Below are positions 36,737 through 48,356 of a stretch of 64,000 bases of DNA, in pieces. Location: the NCBI GenBank assembly GCA_030407085.1, contig CM059586.1:90269501-90333500 (forward strand), written 5' to 3'. The translations under genes and the position numbers were made by a program. Source of the DNA: Trichopria drosophilae (lineage: Eukaryota > Arthropoda > Insecta > Hymenoptera > Diapriidae). Within the stretch, counting starts at the first letter, position 1. Every line of letters begins with the position of its first letter. The notes beneath the pieces are model-generated. The model searched no databases. It was not told the origin of the DNA and worked only from the letters and a program-made list of their open reading frames with translations.

Positions 36737-39183
36737 ATTGATTTCATGATTTGTGTCTAGTTATTGTCCAGTTTTAAATATAAGGAAGGCCTCCTGTAAA
36801 CACATCTGTCAAATATATTTTTTAGGTTTCTCAAAATTTCATATGATGTAATTGAATATCAACAAATCCGCTTTTAAAATCACTTGAAATGTACATCCTT
36901 AAACTGTATTGAAATTTAATGAACGTGCAGCCAATTTCATTAGCCTCTAGATACAAAATAATGTAAAACTACTTTAAGACTTACGTTCCTGCACATAAGA
37001 CACATTTAAGTTCTAAACTCATTTTTAATGCATTAGTGAGCATTGCCCTTACATTAAATTCCATGTCATTTTTATTAGTGAAGATATAGTAGGGAGTTTC
37101 TTTTTAATTTGTAAGTTAACCTCAAATCTAATTTTCGGTCGACCTTGACTGAAAGAGAAGCTCGCACTTAAATAACCGTAAATAACTTTGAAATACTCTT
37201 TAAATAAATATATAACGTATTCAATTAGCCATTATTTGAACATGTAGTATCAAGAGGCAAACACATTGGCTTTCGTAAAAATTGATAACCGACGATAACC
37301 TCGCGGTTTTATAGTATTTTGGTATCAATATGTAACAAAAAAAAAGTATTCGTGCCAATTGCCTCTGTTTATCACCTTCATTAACAAATTTTAAAAAACC
37401 AGATTGAAAATTGATGTTAATATGTAGAACAAAACCTTATTCGGTAAGTACGAATCGAACTTTACAAGTATATGATTAAAAATGGCATAGGATGCACTCG
37501 GGAAAAAAAAACGTTCGAAACGTGTAACTGAACTTTTATGCAGTTTATTGAACATTTTGATACATTTCATCATTTCTGAGATGGGGTCGCTATTTTCGGA
37601 AACAATCTTTCAAGTTTATATTATATTTTGTATTCATAGAAATAATAAAATTAGGAAATATATAATACTTTTTTGTATTACATTCATTTTATGTTTTATA
37701 TTTTACATTAATGGAATATATACAAATCGTTTATACACCTATGAAATTTTTTAATGCTTTCGTCTAGTTAGTCGAAATCTCAAATTTGTCATTTTGTTGC
37801 GTTTCTAAAACTTTGAGTTACATTATGTAAATTTCGGATATAGTTTCTTAAATTTCTTAACAAAGAGACTTAATCGACATTTCAGAATCGTCCATTATAA
37901 AAATTGCGATATTTTTGTAAATAAAAAATGTCTTAATTTTCCGAAGATTTTTCTGAGTATAAAATAGTAGAAAATGTACCAAATTGAAGTTTTTAAGTTT
38001 ACTAGAATTTGAGGAAAACGTGTGAATTTAAGTGATTAGAATGTTCAAAATTGTATATCGTGATTTTAAAAATTAGAACAATAACGTAGTAAAATGAATT
38101 TTAAAACTAACAACTATGTAGCAGTAATGTCCTACTAAGAATTAAAAATTGACTTTGATATTATAAAAAGAAATTCTTAAAGAAATTCATATAGGTAAAA
38201 TGCAGATAAAATAACCAAACATCGTGTTCGTGGATCAATTTTATAATCAAGGTTTGTTTTAAGCAAATTCTCTTGATACTTATCATGGAAATTGAATAGG
38301 TTATGGTATTTTGATGCTTTTCTACATTCTTGAAAATGAAATTTTTCATCTGATCGCGAAGCAGTTTAAAAAAAAACAAGAAAAACAGAGAATAGTTGAT
38401 TTAACTATCTGAAAAATAGCTAAGAAAACCAAAAAGTTTGTAACGACAACGAAGTAACAATGGTTGAACAGTATATTTTAAATCTGTTAAATTTTTAACT
38501 ATAAAAAATGGTAAAATTGACAATCTTTTTTCATATTTTAGTAATGTCATGTCAGTTCAACTATTTTTAGGAAGTTACACAATCCAAATTAAAAAAACAC
38601 TAAGTTCAATTATTTCCGTTGTTGAACGAACTTTTTTCATAAGTTTTTTGTTTAGTAGATTGATTTGTGTAATAAAGACGAACATACCCTGTTTGATTGG
38701 TTAATGACACTAATGAAATTAAGGGTTAAAGACACTTTAGAAACTTGAGACCAACCAGAACAGGAAGTAGGAAGACGTTCTTTAAATGTAGAAAACTTGA
38801 GGTTTCGATTACGACTCAATGTTTGAGAAGAAGAATTTGATATCGAAGCAAATAGTCGGTAGTAGCTTTCGAATGAAATATTAGTTCACCAAAGAACTGA
38901 TACATTATTATAATTCTTTTTTTTCAGTATTCTGAACGAGTAATATGTTAACATAACAAAATAGTTCAGTTGGCTACTTTCATAGTTATTTCAATTATTT
39001 GAAATAGACGTGGTTACTATTTGGACTTGTTAAAACGGGACAGAACTGTGACCATTTAACTAAATGAAATATTTGATTTAAGGAATTAAAATAGTTATTT
39101 CAACTATTTCTGATGGTTATAGAATAACCAGACTGGCGATAGTTACAATATTCGTTGGTTACAGCAACTAAATAAAGTTCTGA
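36737..39183. other. Non-coding stretch
   Basis: Contains the diverged repeat at about 37600-37980 that pairs with 5520-5960, and from 38390 to 39170 many AATAGTT/AACTATT words suggestive of a worn TIR element. No gene is supported. Confidence 0.45.
37600..37980 (+). repeat. Diverged dispersed repeat (partner 5520-5960)
   Basis: Same-order blocks are shared with 5.5-5.96 kb, such as GGAAATATATAATAC, GTTTCTTAAATTTCTTA and AAATTGCGATATTTTTGTA. The reading frames over it are AT-driven. Confidence 0.4.
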
Positions 39184-40710
39184 GGTATATATGGGCAAAT
39201 CCACAGAACTTTTGACTTTCGTGTTATTTTAAGATTCACGTAAATAAGCTGTACAGAAATATTTATAAAACATTACTATTTACTAAAAAAGGATATGCTT
39301 TTCAAGGTACAGTTATTTGTTTGGCATGATAGTTGATTAAAAAACCAAAGGAAACCCGAAAGCTCATAAAATTTGAATAAACTGCTGCGTGCAAATCGTA
39401 TTTTTTTTAATATTTTGTTCTGTAACTTTTGGAACGTGTATTCTTTTCATTTGAAAATCATGTCGTTGATTAATGGCGCTTTATAAAAGCCAAAGATACT
39501 TGAAAAATAAGTGTGCCTATCGCTTAATAAGAATGACATGCGTCCAAAGTCGCGTGCAGCAGATTTATGGAAAATAGAATTTTCGTTAATTTCTAACAAT
39601 AACTTTTGGAACAAACCATATTATGGCTCCATACTTTGGGAATTTTAAATTGATGATATAATAAGTGACGTATTCCAAGGAATAAGGTGTGCCTTGTCAC
39701 ATCTCAATTCTGTGCCTAATTCAACCTATAGCCTTCGTGCGTAACTGTTGTTGAAAACTGACACTTTTGTCAGGCACACGAACTATACACAATTAAATGC
39801 CTCGATTATTGGCGTAATTTATTATTTTAGGTGTCATAATAATACTCTGAACTTGTTCCAGAAATACAATACGATGTTCAGGGATAAAACGAGACATGAA
39901 ATTATCTCTTTGACACAAACTCCTTTCTTTACACGGAAAAATGCTGAAATTTGTTACGCGCGGGTTTTATTGGTAACTGATCATAAATACGTTGACAAAT
40001 ATTAAAAATTGAAGATGGTAGATACAATATGGCGGACCAAATTCCTAAAGAGTTGCTTGAATCAGCTGAAACTGTGTATTCGGGGTCGCTCATCGGTCGA
40101 GATTCGCTATAGCTTTGCTCCAGAAATAATGAAAATGTAACTTTGGGTAACTTTGTTTTTCATCTCCCTTGCTTCATCTTTTCTGGTTAAAAATGAATAA
40201 ATATGGTACTAATGACAACTTACGTTATACCTATTTAAAATTCTTTTCAGGATTGCCGGGATTGTAATGCCTTAAATCGACTTAAATAAATGTTTGCTGC
40301 TAAAATTTGTATATTATGAAGCTAAAAGTAAAAAGAAAGAAAACCCCCGAATACCCAATTTGAGCTTGTGTGAGTAATTTGTTACAAATTCGGTCTTCCA
40401 TATTGAATTCGCCATCTTGAATTCTGAATATCTGTTGACGTATTCGTGACCAGTAAATTAAAAAAACCCCGAGTAACAAATTTCATCTGTTTTCAGCGTA
40501 CAGAAATATGTTTGGTTCGAAGATATAATTTTATGTCTCATTTTACCTGACTGCGCTGGAACAATCCTTTGAAAGTCGTAACGTGTCGTTTTTTCTACAT
40601 TTTATATGTTTAGGAGTGGCCTCAGGTTGATTTTAAATGTGTGTCACCGAAAAAAAAATGTTTTTCTTAAAGCGTAAAGTTAAAAGTTCTGTGGATTTAC
40701 CCATATACCC
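39184..40710. mobile_element. 1.5-kb TIR element without intact transposase
   Basis: The left end reads GGTATATATGGGCAAATCC then ACAGAACTTTTGACTTT. The reverse complement of the right end reads GGGTATATGGGTAAATCC then ACAGAACTTTTAACTTT. This is an inverted repeat of over 30 bp with few changes. The interior includes ATGGCGGACC and CGCCATCTTGAATTC words of the dispersed family and an 85-codon frame at 39748-40005 of no known family. It is probably a non-autonomous or gutted DNA transposon of unknown superfamily. Confidence 0.65.
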
Positions 40711-42411
40711 TACATTTTTAGCTGAATTTACTATTTTTGTAGTTAGTTCCACCACTTAGCCTATTCCGTGGTAGCATATAGTATGATTATCTACAAGTGT
40801 TATATTTTTAAAATCTACATGAATACAAACTACCCAAATAATCAAAGTATACAATTACATGTCTAAAGATATCACTTATGACAAAAAATGACTTCATCAA
40901 ATGTTAAATACATTATTCCTGACGTTCAAGCATTTTGCTAAGATTTGTTTCAGTTTAACCTTATTTACGAATTTTTTCCTAAATTTTTAGCAAAGTTTAC
41001 AAAAATTTCTTTAAGTGTAAACGGTCAATGAAATAATATTTCAAAAATTGCATAAAAAATATACCAGTAGACTACAATGAATTAATAATGAACAAATGGA
41101 ATGAGAAGCTAAAGTTCATATTACTTTGTAATAATCTAGCCTCAAGGCTTCACCATTGTAGTTGGGATTATCCATATGGTGAGACGCCAGACTCTTTTCC
41201 TCCATCTACATGTATGTAACGCGATCTGCAATGTAAATCGAGCTTTTATGTCATTTGAAAACTTCGTTCTTGCGCGGATTTCGGTAGCGCGTACAAAAAC
41301 TTTTATGTCGTTCCATTTCCCAGACTAAGCGCCACTAGACTGCGTGTACACTTTATTACTGAAAAAGCCAAGACAAGCAAGACGATGTGTGCAAACGTTA
41401 TTACGAACAATATCTTTCCAAGTTTTTCAAATTACTTATTCATACACTCTTTGTTTAAACAAGTTTTATATATTAAACTGGTTCTATTTGCAATGTACAC
41501 AGTTTAAACCAATCTGAATTATGACGAATCTATATGAAGATTGCATGTAAAGTGCTTTCGTACTGAATCATTCAATAAAATTGAGTAAAATTATAAGAAG
41601 TATAAATTTAATGTTTTAGAAAGAGACTATCGCGAATTAAAAGTGTAAACTGATTATTTTATTTTGTTTTAACTATTTTTATTACAATGTCAGAAACTCC
41701 TCTACCTATTCAGAAACAAATAGAAATATGAACAATTTAATTTTTATATTGACGGGGAAATAGAATTTTTATACGAAAAAATGTTTTTGGATATTTTTAA
41801 TTTTCGAAAATAAATCAGAACCAAACTGAGGCGAAAGGCTAAGAATCGACCCGATGAACTTCTGATTCTCGCAGTCAGTAGAATACTCTTTGATGAAAAG
41901 TTGTTAGAAAAAAACAGATTCGAAGTCAGTGACCATTATTTCAAAAATGTTTCCAAATCGTACAGCATACAGTGTCATCAGCGGCTTGAAAAAAACTAGA
42001 ATAGGTACTTTTATGAATTATCGGAATTTAAAACAGTAAAAAAAGAAGCAAAAACTCTGCTAATGCCATAAAAAATTGCTATTCTGCTTTTTATCTATGA
42101 AGTTGTCATACGTCCGGATGTTATCCGTTAATCTAAGTCAAGGTAGAAAAAATCGACATTCCACATCATAAGTACAATAGTCCGCAAGCCCATTGTTTCC
42201 GAAACGGATCAAGAATTGAAATTCCGTGTTTCATCTTACTTGTTCCGTCTCAGTATTCGTCAAGAAGTTGGAAAAATTGACATTCTGTCCCCACCGTTAC
42301 GTGTGATGCTTCTGTGCACTATATTTCTCTACTGCAGATCGGGGACCTTCAGTTTACATTTCCATCTATTACTACCATCCGGGATCTAGTGACTATTCCT
42401 CTCTATAGTTG
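40711..42411. other. Non-coding stretch
   Basis: From 41140 to 41350 and 42100 to 42410 the composition is more balanced than the average, and between 42130 and 42290 a GAAAAA(A/T)TTGACATTC-like phrase recurs about every 120 bases, hinting at a diverged tandem repeat. No gene is identified. Confidence 0.4.
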
Positions 42412-43472
42412 TGTATACTCAAAGATCGTCGACAATTTAAATTCCGAATGCATCCGGCTTAGTGACCTCAGCTAACATGAATAGCAAATAGACTTTAAAT
42501 TGTTGTCATTTCTCAGACGAATTTGAGACGGTTCATTAAGGTGACAAAGTGACGTTCTCGAGCGACATCCCTAAAAAGACCAGTTGATGTTAATAGAATT
42601 GCACCAATATTTAAAAATATTAACCACGAGTCATTTTTTAAACAAACCAATACCTTCGATATGACGCCATCTTTACAATGGATTTATGATGACCACTAGT
42701 ATGATACATGGCGACCTCATTCAGACCAAAAAGAGATGATTAACTAATGCGCATGGTTGCTACAGTATCTTTTCCTTTTGGTTATCCGTCCTCTGCTCCC
42801 CCAATGTTTAAAATGTTCAATTCTTCGTTATTCGTATCTGGAACGAGAAGAACTAAAGGAGGAGGGGAAGCAGTACGAGGAGTAGGGAGCTCCTAGTTAA
42901 TACTGGCGCCACTCAGCGGATTAATTCTTTGGCCTCACTCTGGTTACATGAAAAATTCACTTTTTTCCTTGTGGTACGATGTCTTTGAAATTATGTACTT
43001 CGCTTTCAAGCAAGGATTTAAATTAGAAGTATTTGATCTTGGCCGATGGTAGATACAGTTAATATACATAAATATGAGCATTGTGTTTCTGCTTCAAGCA
43101 TTTGATAGCGTGAATTCCAAACTCGATTGCACTGAGAATAACATTTACTACATTTGACTAAATGTTGAGTTCTGGTGGGAACTAAATTTTTAGTAGTTTT
43201 TATAACCCTTTAAACCGATTAAACATTTGTTAATCCAACTTTGAATCAAACGTCTGAACTAGTATGATGTTGAAATAGCACCAAAAACAAAACACTATAG
43301 CAGCAAATACGGCTAAATTTATTTAATAGAGTATATTCCATTGCCACAATGAATTCTGTAAATTCGGGTATATTTGCTAGCCGCGTAGAATATTCTTTAC
43401 AAATCAATGTTTTGTTACAATTGTTTAAAATAAGTTTACATTAAAGTAAAAACGTTAAAATAATAGATGGTA

Positions 43473-43630
43473 TTTTGGCCTACAAATTAATAAATAGTAA
43501 CTATTGTTGGACACATTTTTTCTTTATCTTTTGTCTTTTTAAAGAAGCTAATGCCTGAATGCTATCGTCGAGGACATATTTATACTTCAGTGTCCAACAC
43601 TGGTTACTATTATTTATTTGTAGACCAAAA
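43473..43630. mobile_element. 158-bp MITE, family C, copy 1
   Basis: TTTTGGCCTACAAATTAATA at the left end matches the reverse complement of the right end (TTTTGGTCTACAAATAAATA), and the match continues through AGTAACYANTGTTGGACA for about 40 bp. The interior is about 75 bp with no frame. Confidence 0.75.
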
Positions 43631-43911
43631 CCGTTATTGTTTATTCTTCGTTAAATTAATAATTTCATTCTCACTGGTAGGTTTTTCTGGCACACTGAGA
43701 GAAATGTTTGTTTACAGTTAATATAGTAGTTTGATATTAAAGCTAACAGAATTAGATTTTCATCTTAAGGTAAGGTTCTTTAGCCTAAAGTTACCGTAAT
43801 CTGAGATTCGGTTTTTTCTGACACTGCAAAAACTGATTGGGGAATATTTTGTAACCAAACCAGATCTCGAAAAGTTTGGTCTGAAACTGAAAAACTATTT
43901 CACGTTATTTC

Positions 43912-44600
43912 GAGCTGTTGGCGGCAATTTTTGGTATAAAGTACTTTGCAAATAATTGACACGAATGGAATAATTTATATCGAGTTGATAATACAACGGC
44001 ATTAGCATGTATAATGGGTAGCATGAGGAATCTAGAACTAAACAATTTAAGCCATAATATCTGGCATTGATACGAGAAAAAGAATCTGTATATTTTTCCA
44101 TCTTACATAAAATTGAAAGGTAACACTGAAGCTGACAGAGAAATTCGCTGTTTATCTGTTGAGGGAGAATGGGAACTTAACGTTTCCAGCTTTTTCGAAA
44201 TTGAAAGAGCTTTCGGAAAATGCGAAATTGATATTTTTGCTACCAGAAAGAATAAAAAATGTGACAAAGTTTGTATCGTGGTCAGAGATCCGGATAGTGT
44301 TGCTGTTGATGCGTTTACGCGAGATTGGAAAAGACTTTTATTTTTACGCTGTTGCACCCTTTTCGGATGTTCTACTGGTGTTATAAAAAACAATAGCGGA
44401 TAAAGCGAAGAAAATTGTTATAGTATCGTACTGGTCTTTCTCAGTCATGGTTTCCGATTTTAAAATTATTCCTACTTAAGGAACCAATTTATTTTGAACC
44501 GAATAAATTACCGCTCTCTTTTGAGAGGGTTCCGCACCCACTCTGGACTGTAGTTTCCCTTATAGCCGATCTCTTATCACGCAAGCTTTGCAATTAAGAA
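43912..44600 (+). pseudogene. DIRS-like RNase H / linker region, broken
   Basis: Translation from 43912 gives a RNase H-like stretch with the phrase YRVDNTTALA, then NLELNNLSHNIW and PSYIKLKGNTEADRE, the usual order around the catalytic core in DIRS polyproteins. It continues into GEWELNVSSFFEI, DIFATRKN and DAFTRDW, which match the conserved linker after RNase H. Two in-frame stops (in KYFANN* and IWH*YEK) and at least one frameshift near 44260 inactivate it. The RT domain that should precede it is missing. Downstream a degenerate VIVSYWSFS phrase may start the methyltransferase-like region. Confidence 0.75.
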
Positions 44601-44737
44601 ATATCGTTGAAATATCTGTAGATATTTGTATGGCTGCCATATCCGAGACTACTTTCAAACAGTATAACTGCGGTTTAAAATTATGGTGGCAATTTTGTCA
44701 GAAATGAAAAAATGTCGTTTTTTGTGTTTCTATTTCA

Positions 44738-45431
44738 TTGTTCTTAAAATTTCTTACCTTTTATATTAATGCAGGAACTTTGTACGGTTTCCTAAATTCA
44801 TATCGATCTGCAATTTATGACTGCAAATCATCCAGTAATTCGAAGCAACAGTCAGAATTATTTGACTGTATGTTATTGCGAAATAAAAATTCGGAACAAC
44901 AAACGGCTAAAGAAGTTTGGTTGAAAACTGTAACTTGATAGTATGTTGCCCTGAAAAGTTTAAACATTTATTTTCGTCATAGTCAAATGAAAAATGAGTT
45001 GACCGTTTGTTGCCCTGAGCTCTTCAATTGCTCAAATCGAAAACTATAATATTGCAGATGATTACAGATTACGAAGGTATTTTAAAGGAGTTTCTAATTT
45101 AAAGCCTAAATTAACGAAATATTCAACTACTTGAGGTCCGGCAATAGTTTGAGATATCAGGCCATTAGAAAACCAGAATATTACATTAGAAAGATCAAGA
45201 TATAAATTAGCTGTTTTGTTAGCCTTGGCTACAGGTCAAAGGTTACAAACAGTGGCAGCTATCGAAATTTCAAATATTCCTACTCTTATTCTCTCATTAT
45301 TACATACAAATATTGAAATATGTCCTGTAATTTATATAAAACAGGCAAAATTTTTAAGGGACTCAACATCACTTTTCAGAAATCTTGTCATGACTTATAA
45401 AAAACCATATCACAATTACGCATCAAATTAA
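44738..45431 (+). pseudogene. DIRS-like tyrosine recombinase, broken
   Basis: The start holds LNSYRSAI, typical of the recombinase N-terminal (core-binding) part. Further on, RYFKGVSNLKPKLTKY and then LLALATGQRLQTV give the segment with the first catalytic arginine (R in GQRLQT). LVMTYKKPYHNYAS near the end corresponds to the strand just before the H-x-x-R motif, but the frame then stops at 45431. The remaining catalytic H, R and Y are not recognisable. A 21-bp stretch near 44992 is present here but absent in the second copy. In-frame stops near 45132 and 45153 also break it. Confidence 0.75.
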
Positions 45432-45625
45432 AATTTAGCATTAATTGTCTTCCAAATTGTACTTTCTTTTCTGTTATATATACAATTATGTTAATAATAA
45501 ATAAAACTGAAAATTGTTGCAAATTTGACCTTCAAACATTAATGTACCTTTTTCTTATTTATGAGCCGAGGGCAATATATAATTAATAGATCAATCGAAC
45601 TTACCAAAGTAATAATCGATCTTAA

Positions 45626-45776
45626 CCCTTAATCCCGACGCCAGGGTCATTTTCAACACAGAAAATTCAAATTGTACTTTATAAATTGCACAACAGTAAG
45701 CACTTTCAAACGGCGGGACATATTTGACCCAGGCAGTGGGATGAAAAAGCCTTAAAATAGCCGTCCGAACTAAGGA
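45626..45776. mobile_element. 151-bp piggyBac-like MITE, copy 1
   Basis: Flanked by TTAA on both sides (45622-45625, 45777-45780). The left end CCCTTAATCCCGACG pairs with the reverse complement of the right end, TCCTTAGTTCGGACG. A second inverted pair (CCAGGGTCATTTT / CCTGGGTCAAATATGTCC) lies inside. TTAA duplication and CCYT starts are the hallmark of the piggyBac superfamily. It sits inside the DIRS-like remnant, so it arrived later. Confidence 0.8.
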
Positions 45777-46240
45777 TTAATTATGTATAGTCCTCGTTGA
45801 AATAAATAAATCCCACTCTCACCCTGCATAAAACCAATATTATATTAATTGTGAAATATTCTACCCCTTATTTGCAACAACAGCACTTTAAAAACAATAA
45901 GAAATAAACAAGGGTTGTCATATTGAAAGTAGGTGGTCAGTAGTGGAAAAAGTTGGTTTCTTTAAATTTGTGGATTTTGTATGAAGAGAAGGTATTACAA
46001 ATTAATAGTGAATACAAGAATTTTAAATATTAATGTTGGGAGCATTACGTGTTTTACGTATATTTATGCGCTTACAGTTTCACCGAAACAGAGATAAACA
46101 AACATACACACGCGCAGTCAGTCGATTTGCTGCGAATTTTTCGACGCATGGTTGACATACGCAGTTCAAATGACAGAATTAAATGTAAGATTTATTAACA
46201 GTTAACGAACTCTCATTGAATGTTCAAATATACAATAATT

Positions 46241-47199
46241 CAACAATTATGTTATTGTTTACATAAAATGCAAAATAATGCTCATAGATATTACTGATAA
46301 AATACTCAGTCCAATTATTTTACGTTTATTATCATTTGTTGAGAATAATATTGTTATTGTCATAATTTTATCCATATGGAATTTCGCTGTCGACAATGCA
46401 CACGATTATCCAATCGCCAGAAAAAGATTTTCCATCGGGTAAAATTTCGAAGATGCTATCGAGGAAAACGATAAAAAGTGGAGTTTCAAGAATTGGCCCT
46501 TGGGTACCCCAATCGAAATTTATTGCACATTATTTTCTAGAACTTGAAACCAGGCAGTTTGATTTTATCATCCGAGTTATATTTTATGGGACCTCAAATT
46601 ATTTCGCTATTCTTTTATTCGTGACTTATATTTCTGTGATATATCTGTAATATTATTTATTATAATAAAAAATTTAAGGAATAATGGTTGATATATGCAA
46701 TCGTATATTTGGAAATATGACAATGTAATATATAACAGTTTTCAAAGATTATAACAGGTCTAATATGGTGTCTCGATGAAGGAAACATTCAATATTTGGC
46801 AATACATAATTCGATTTTGCCATAACATCACACAAGTAACTTACAAATACAATTTTGTTTGTGCATGTACCTTTAATCCTTTTTCGGATTAATTCATTCC
46901 GAGAACGTTAGACAATGAAGGATTTATAAATATTACTTTATTATAAGTATTTAAGAATGTAACTTTTCGCAAACAAGATCGCAAATGTTGAAGCTGTTTT
47001 GAATTGATTCAGACAATATTGCAACACCTATTAAATACAATGTTGATCTCGTTATGAAAAATTGGACATCAGACACTCACAAAAATGGTCCAGCACGAAA
47101 TCGTGTGTTTTAAGCTTTACATCACCTAACAAATTTGAAATATACATACGACCACTTGCAATCCACAGCGAGCTTGCATGGGAAACATTGGAAAAAAGC
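46241..47199. other. Non-coding part of the direct repeat, copy 1
   Basis: AT-rich, unique apart from the second copy. An 84-codon plus-strand frame at 46396-46650 is open but shows no domain; its first part is of ordinary composition, its last third is hydrophobic and AT-driven. I do not call it a gene. Confidence 0.45.
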
Positions 47200-47650
47200 T
47201 GGAGCTTAACAAATTAAGCGGCGTAAGAAGATCCCGTCGCTCGACGCACCAGCTGTAAACATTCCTCCACAGGAGGATAGTTTTCTCGCCAATTTTCCTG
47301 CTCGTCGCGGCTTTTTCCTATTTTTCCACTTGGCTTTTTTCATTTTTCCTACTTGACTCCTGGCGCGCGTCAGTTTTCTCCCCCGTGGCCTCTTTGGCGC
47401 GTCCGTTTCTCCGAGAACTTTTGGCCGCGTAGAAGCCCTGGGGACTCGTTACGATATTACAAGGTAATTTTGCCATCCGTGTAATCCCCCTTAAGGGGCC
47501 ACACTGAGTGACAGATGCCGGGTGCTGGTCGAATTGTATATCTCCGACCCCGTTATCAAAGCCCTGCGCGCGACACAACACCAAGGTAATAACGTAATTT
47601 CGCCTGATTACGTCGAAGAGATTCAAGCAGACATTCTCTTGAACACCGAG
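47200..47650. other. GC-rich island, copy 1
   Basis: A sharp rise in GC and CpG, with words such as GGCGCGCGTCAGTTTTC and GCGCGCGACACAACACC. The minus strand is open for about 140 codons across it, basic in its C-terminal part, with no recognised motif. A donor-like AAG|GTAATA lies at about 47584 on the plus strand. It could be a CpG-rich promoter with a first exon, or part of an unrecognised element. A second copy lies at 53662-54112. Confidence 0.35.
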
Positions 47651-47936
47651 GATGTGAACGTAATCTGATTTTCCAAAGTGATGACATTCTACGGAAATTA
47701 TGCTAATTGACCATGCTTATATTGTAAAATATTGAACCAACAATAGAGGTCAAAGGCCAGTACGGCGACGAACATGTCAGAAGGGGTACTGCTCAGAATA
47801 TCCATGTGCAGGTAGGTGTAAATATTTTAGATATTGTTCAATTTCATTAAGGACCAAAGTTGTGCGAGTCTAAGACTATAGAATAATTGGACGATTTCAT
47901 TACAATAATTTTATTAGAAAAAATCCTCCCAAATCG

Positions 47937-47948
47937 GGATCGAACCCT
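47937..47948 (-). repeat. tRNA-like B-box word, copy 1
   Basis: On the minus strand this is GGGTTCGATCCC, matching the pol III internal B box (GGTTCGANNCC). No matching A box or cloverleaf could be laid out upstream, so this is not a tRNA gene. It may be a trace of a tRNA-derived SINE or chance. Confidence 0.25.
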
Positions 47949-48356
47949 ACCCTTGGGATGTGAGCAAAAATAATGAATGCTGGGTATCCCGTCAATTTAA
48001 AACGTCAACATCAACGTTACAAATGTTTTATGAAGACGCAATTTAGGTTAAAGAGTTCCAATCTGCATCCGGCAACGTTTTCCGTTAATTTGGATATTGT
48101 GGAATATACAGGGGATCTTGTTGGACGAATGTACGAATTTTATACCGTCATCGGTACTGTCATTAGTTTTCCCATGTTCGACGAGTCGTGAATATTGTTC
48201 GGAATGAAAATAGGACAATATTAGCGATGCACTGGCAACTAACTGACCGTTGACGGTTGTCGATTATGTTTAGTACAATTGCGATTGTTTATATACTTGT
48301 ATAGTGATGTGTGTGATCACGTGTTACTCCATTACCATAATGGCACATGGTTAGCT

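Larger units (their letters stand above)
43813..46000 (+). mobile_element. 5'-truncated DIRS-like retrotransposon, copy 1
   Basis: This 2.2-kb insert carries, in order, RNase H-region and tyrosine-recombinase remnants on the plus strand, the order expected of DIRS-type elements (Gag, RT, RNase H, methyltransferase-like, recombinase). Gag and RT are absent at the 5' end. Frames are broken by stops and shifts. No target-site duplication is apparent, which fits recombinase-mediated integration. Exact ends are uncertain by tens of bases, and split direct or inverted terminal repeats were not identified. Confidence 0.7.
43693..46240 (-). mobile_element. Family A TIR element, interrupted and 3'-worn
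   Basis: CACTGAGAGAAATG at 43693 and about 120 bp after it match the reverse complement of 25455-25592. After a roughly 2.2-kb insertion the match resumes near 46005 (AGAATTTTAAATATTAATGTT, first 20 bases) and runs through TTACAGTTTCACCGAAACAG, CACACGCGCAGTCAGT and GAACTCTCATTGAATG to about 46240. The far TIR is missing. The 25.1-kb copy acts as the uninterrupted reference. Confidence 0.7.
42412..48356 (+). repeat. 5.95-kb direct repeat, copy 1
   Basis: Runs from TGTATACTCAAAGATCG to GGCACATGGTTAGCT and is repeated at 48903-54818. The offset is 6491 at the start, 6483 after an 8-bp deletion (near 43884) and 6462 after a 21-bp deletion (near 44992), both in copy 2. I count about 11 substitutions, all between 43.5 and 46.3 kb. 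This degree of difference is typical of two alleles. See findings for the case that it is an assembly duplication. Confidence 0.95.

Noticed and set aside
46396..46650. 84-codon frame repeated in both 5.9-kb copies
   Set aside because: The repetition is explained by the duplication itself, and the absence of differences there matches the neighbouring non-coding DNA. The C-terminal third is AT-driven hydrophobic sequence and no domain is recognised.
47925..47960. tRNA gene suggested by a GGGTTCGATCCC B box
   Set aside because: No A box, acceptor stem or anticodon arm can be arranged at suitable spacing. It is kept only as a weak B-box note.
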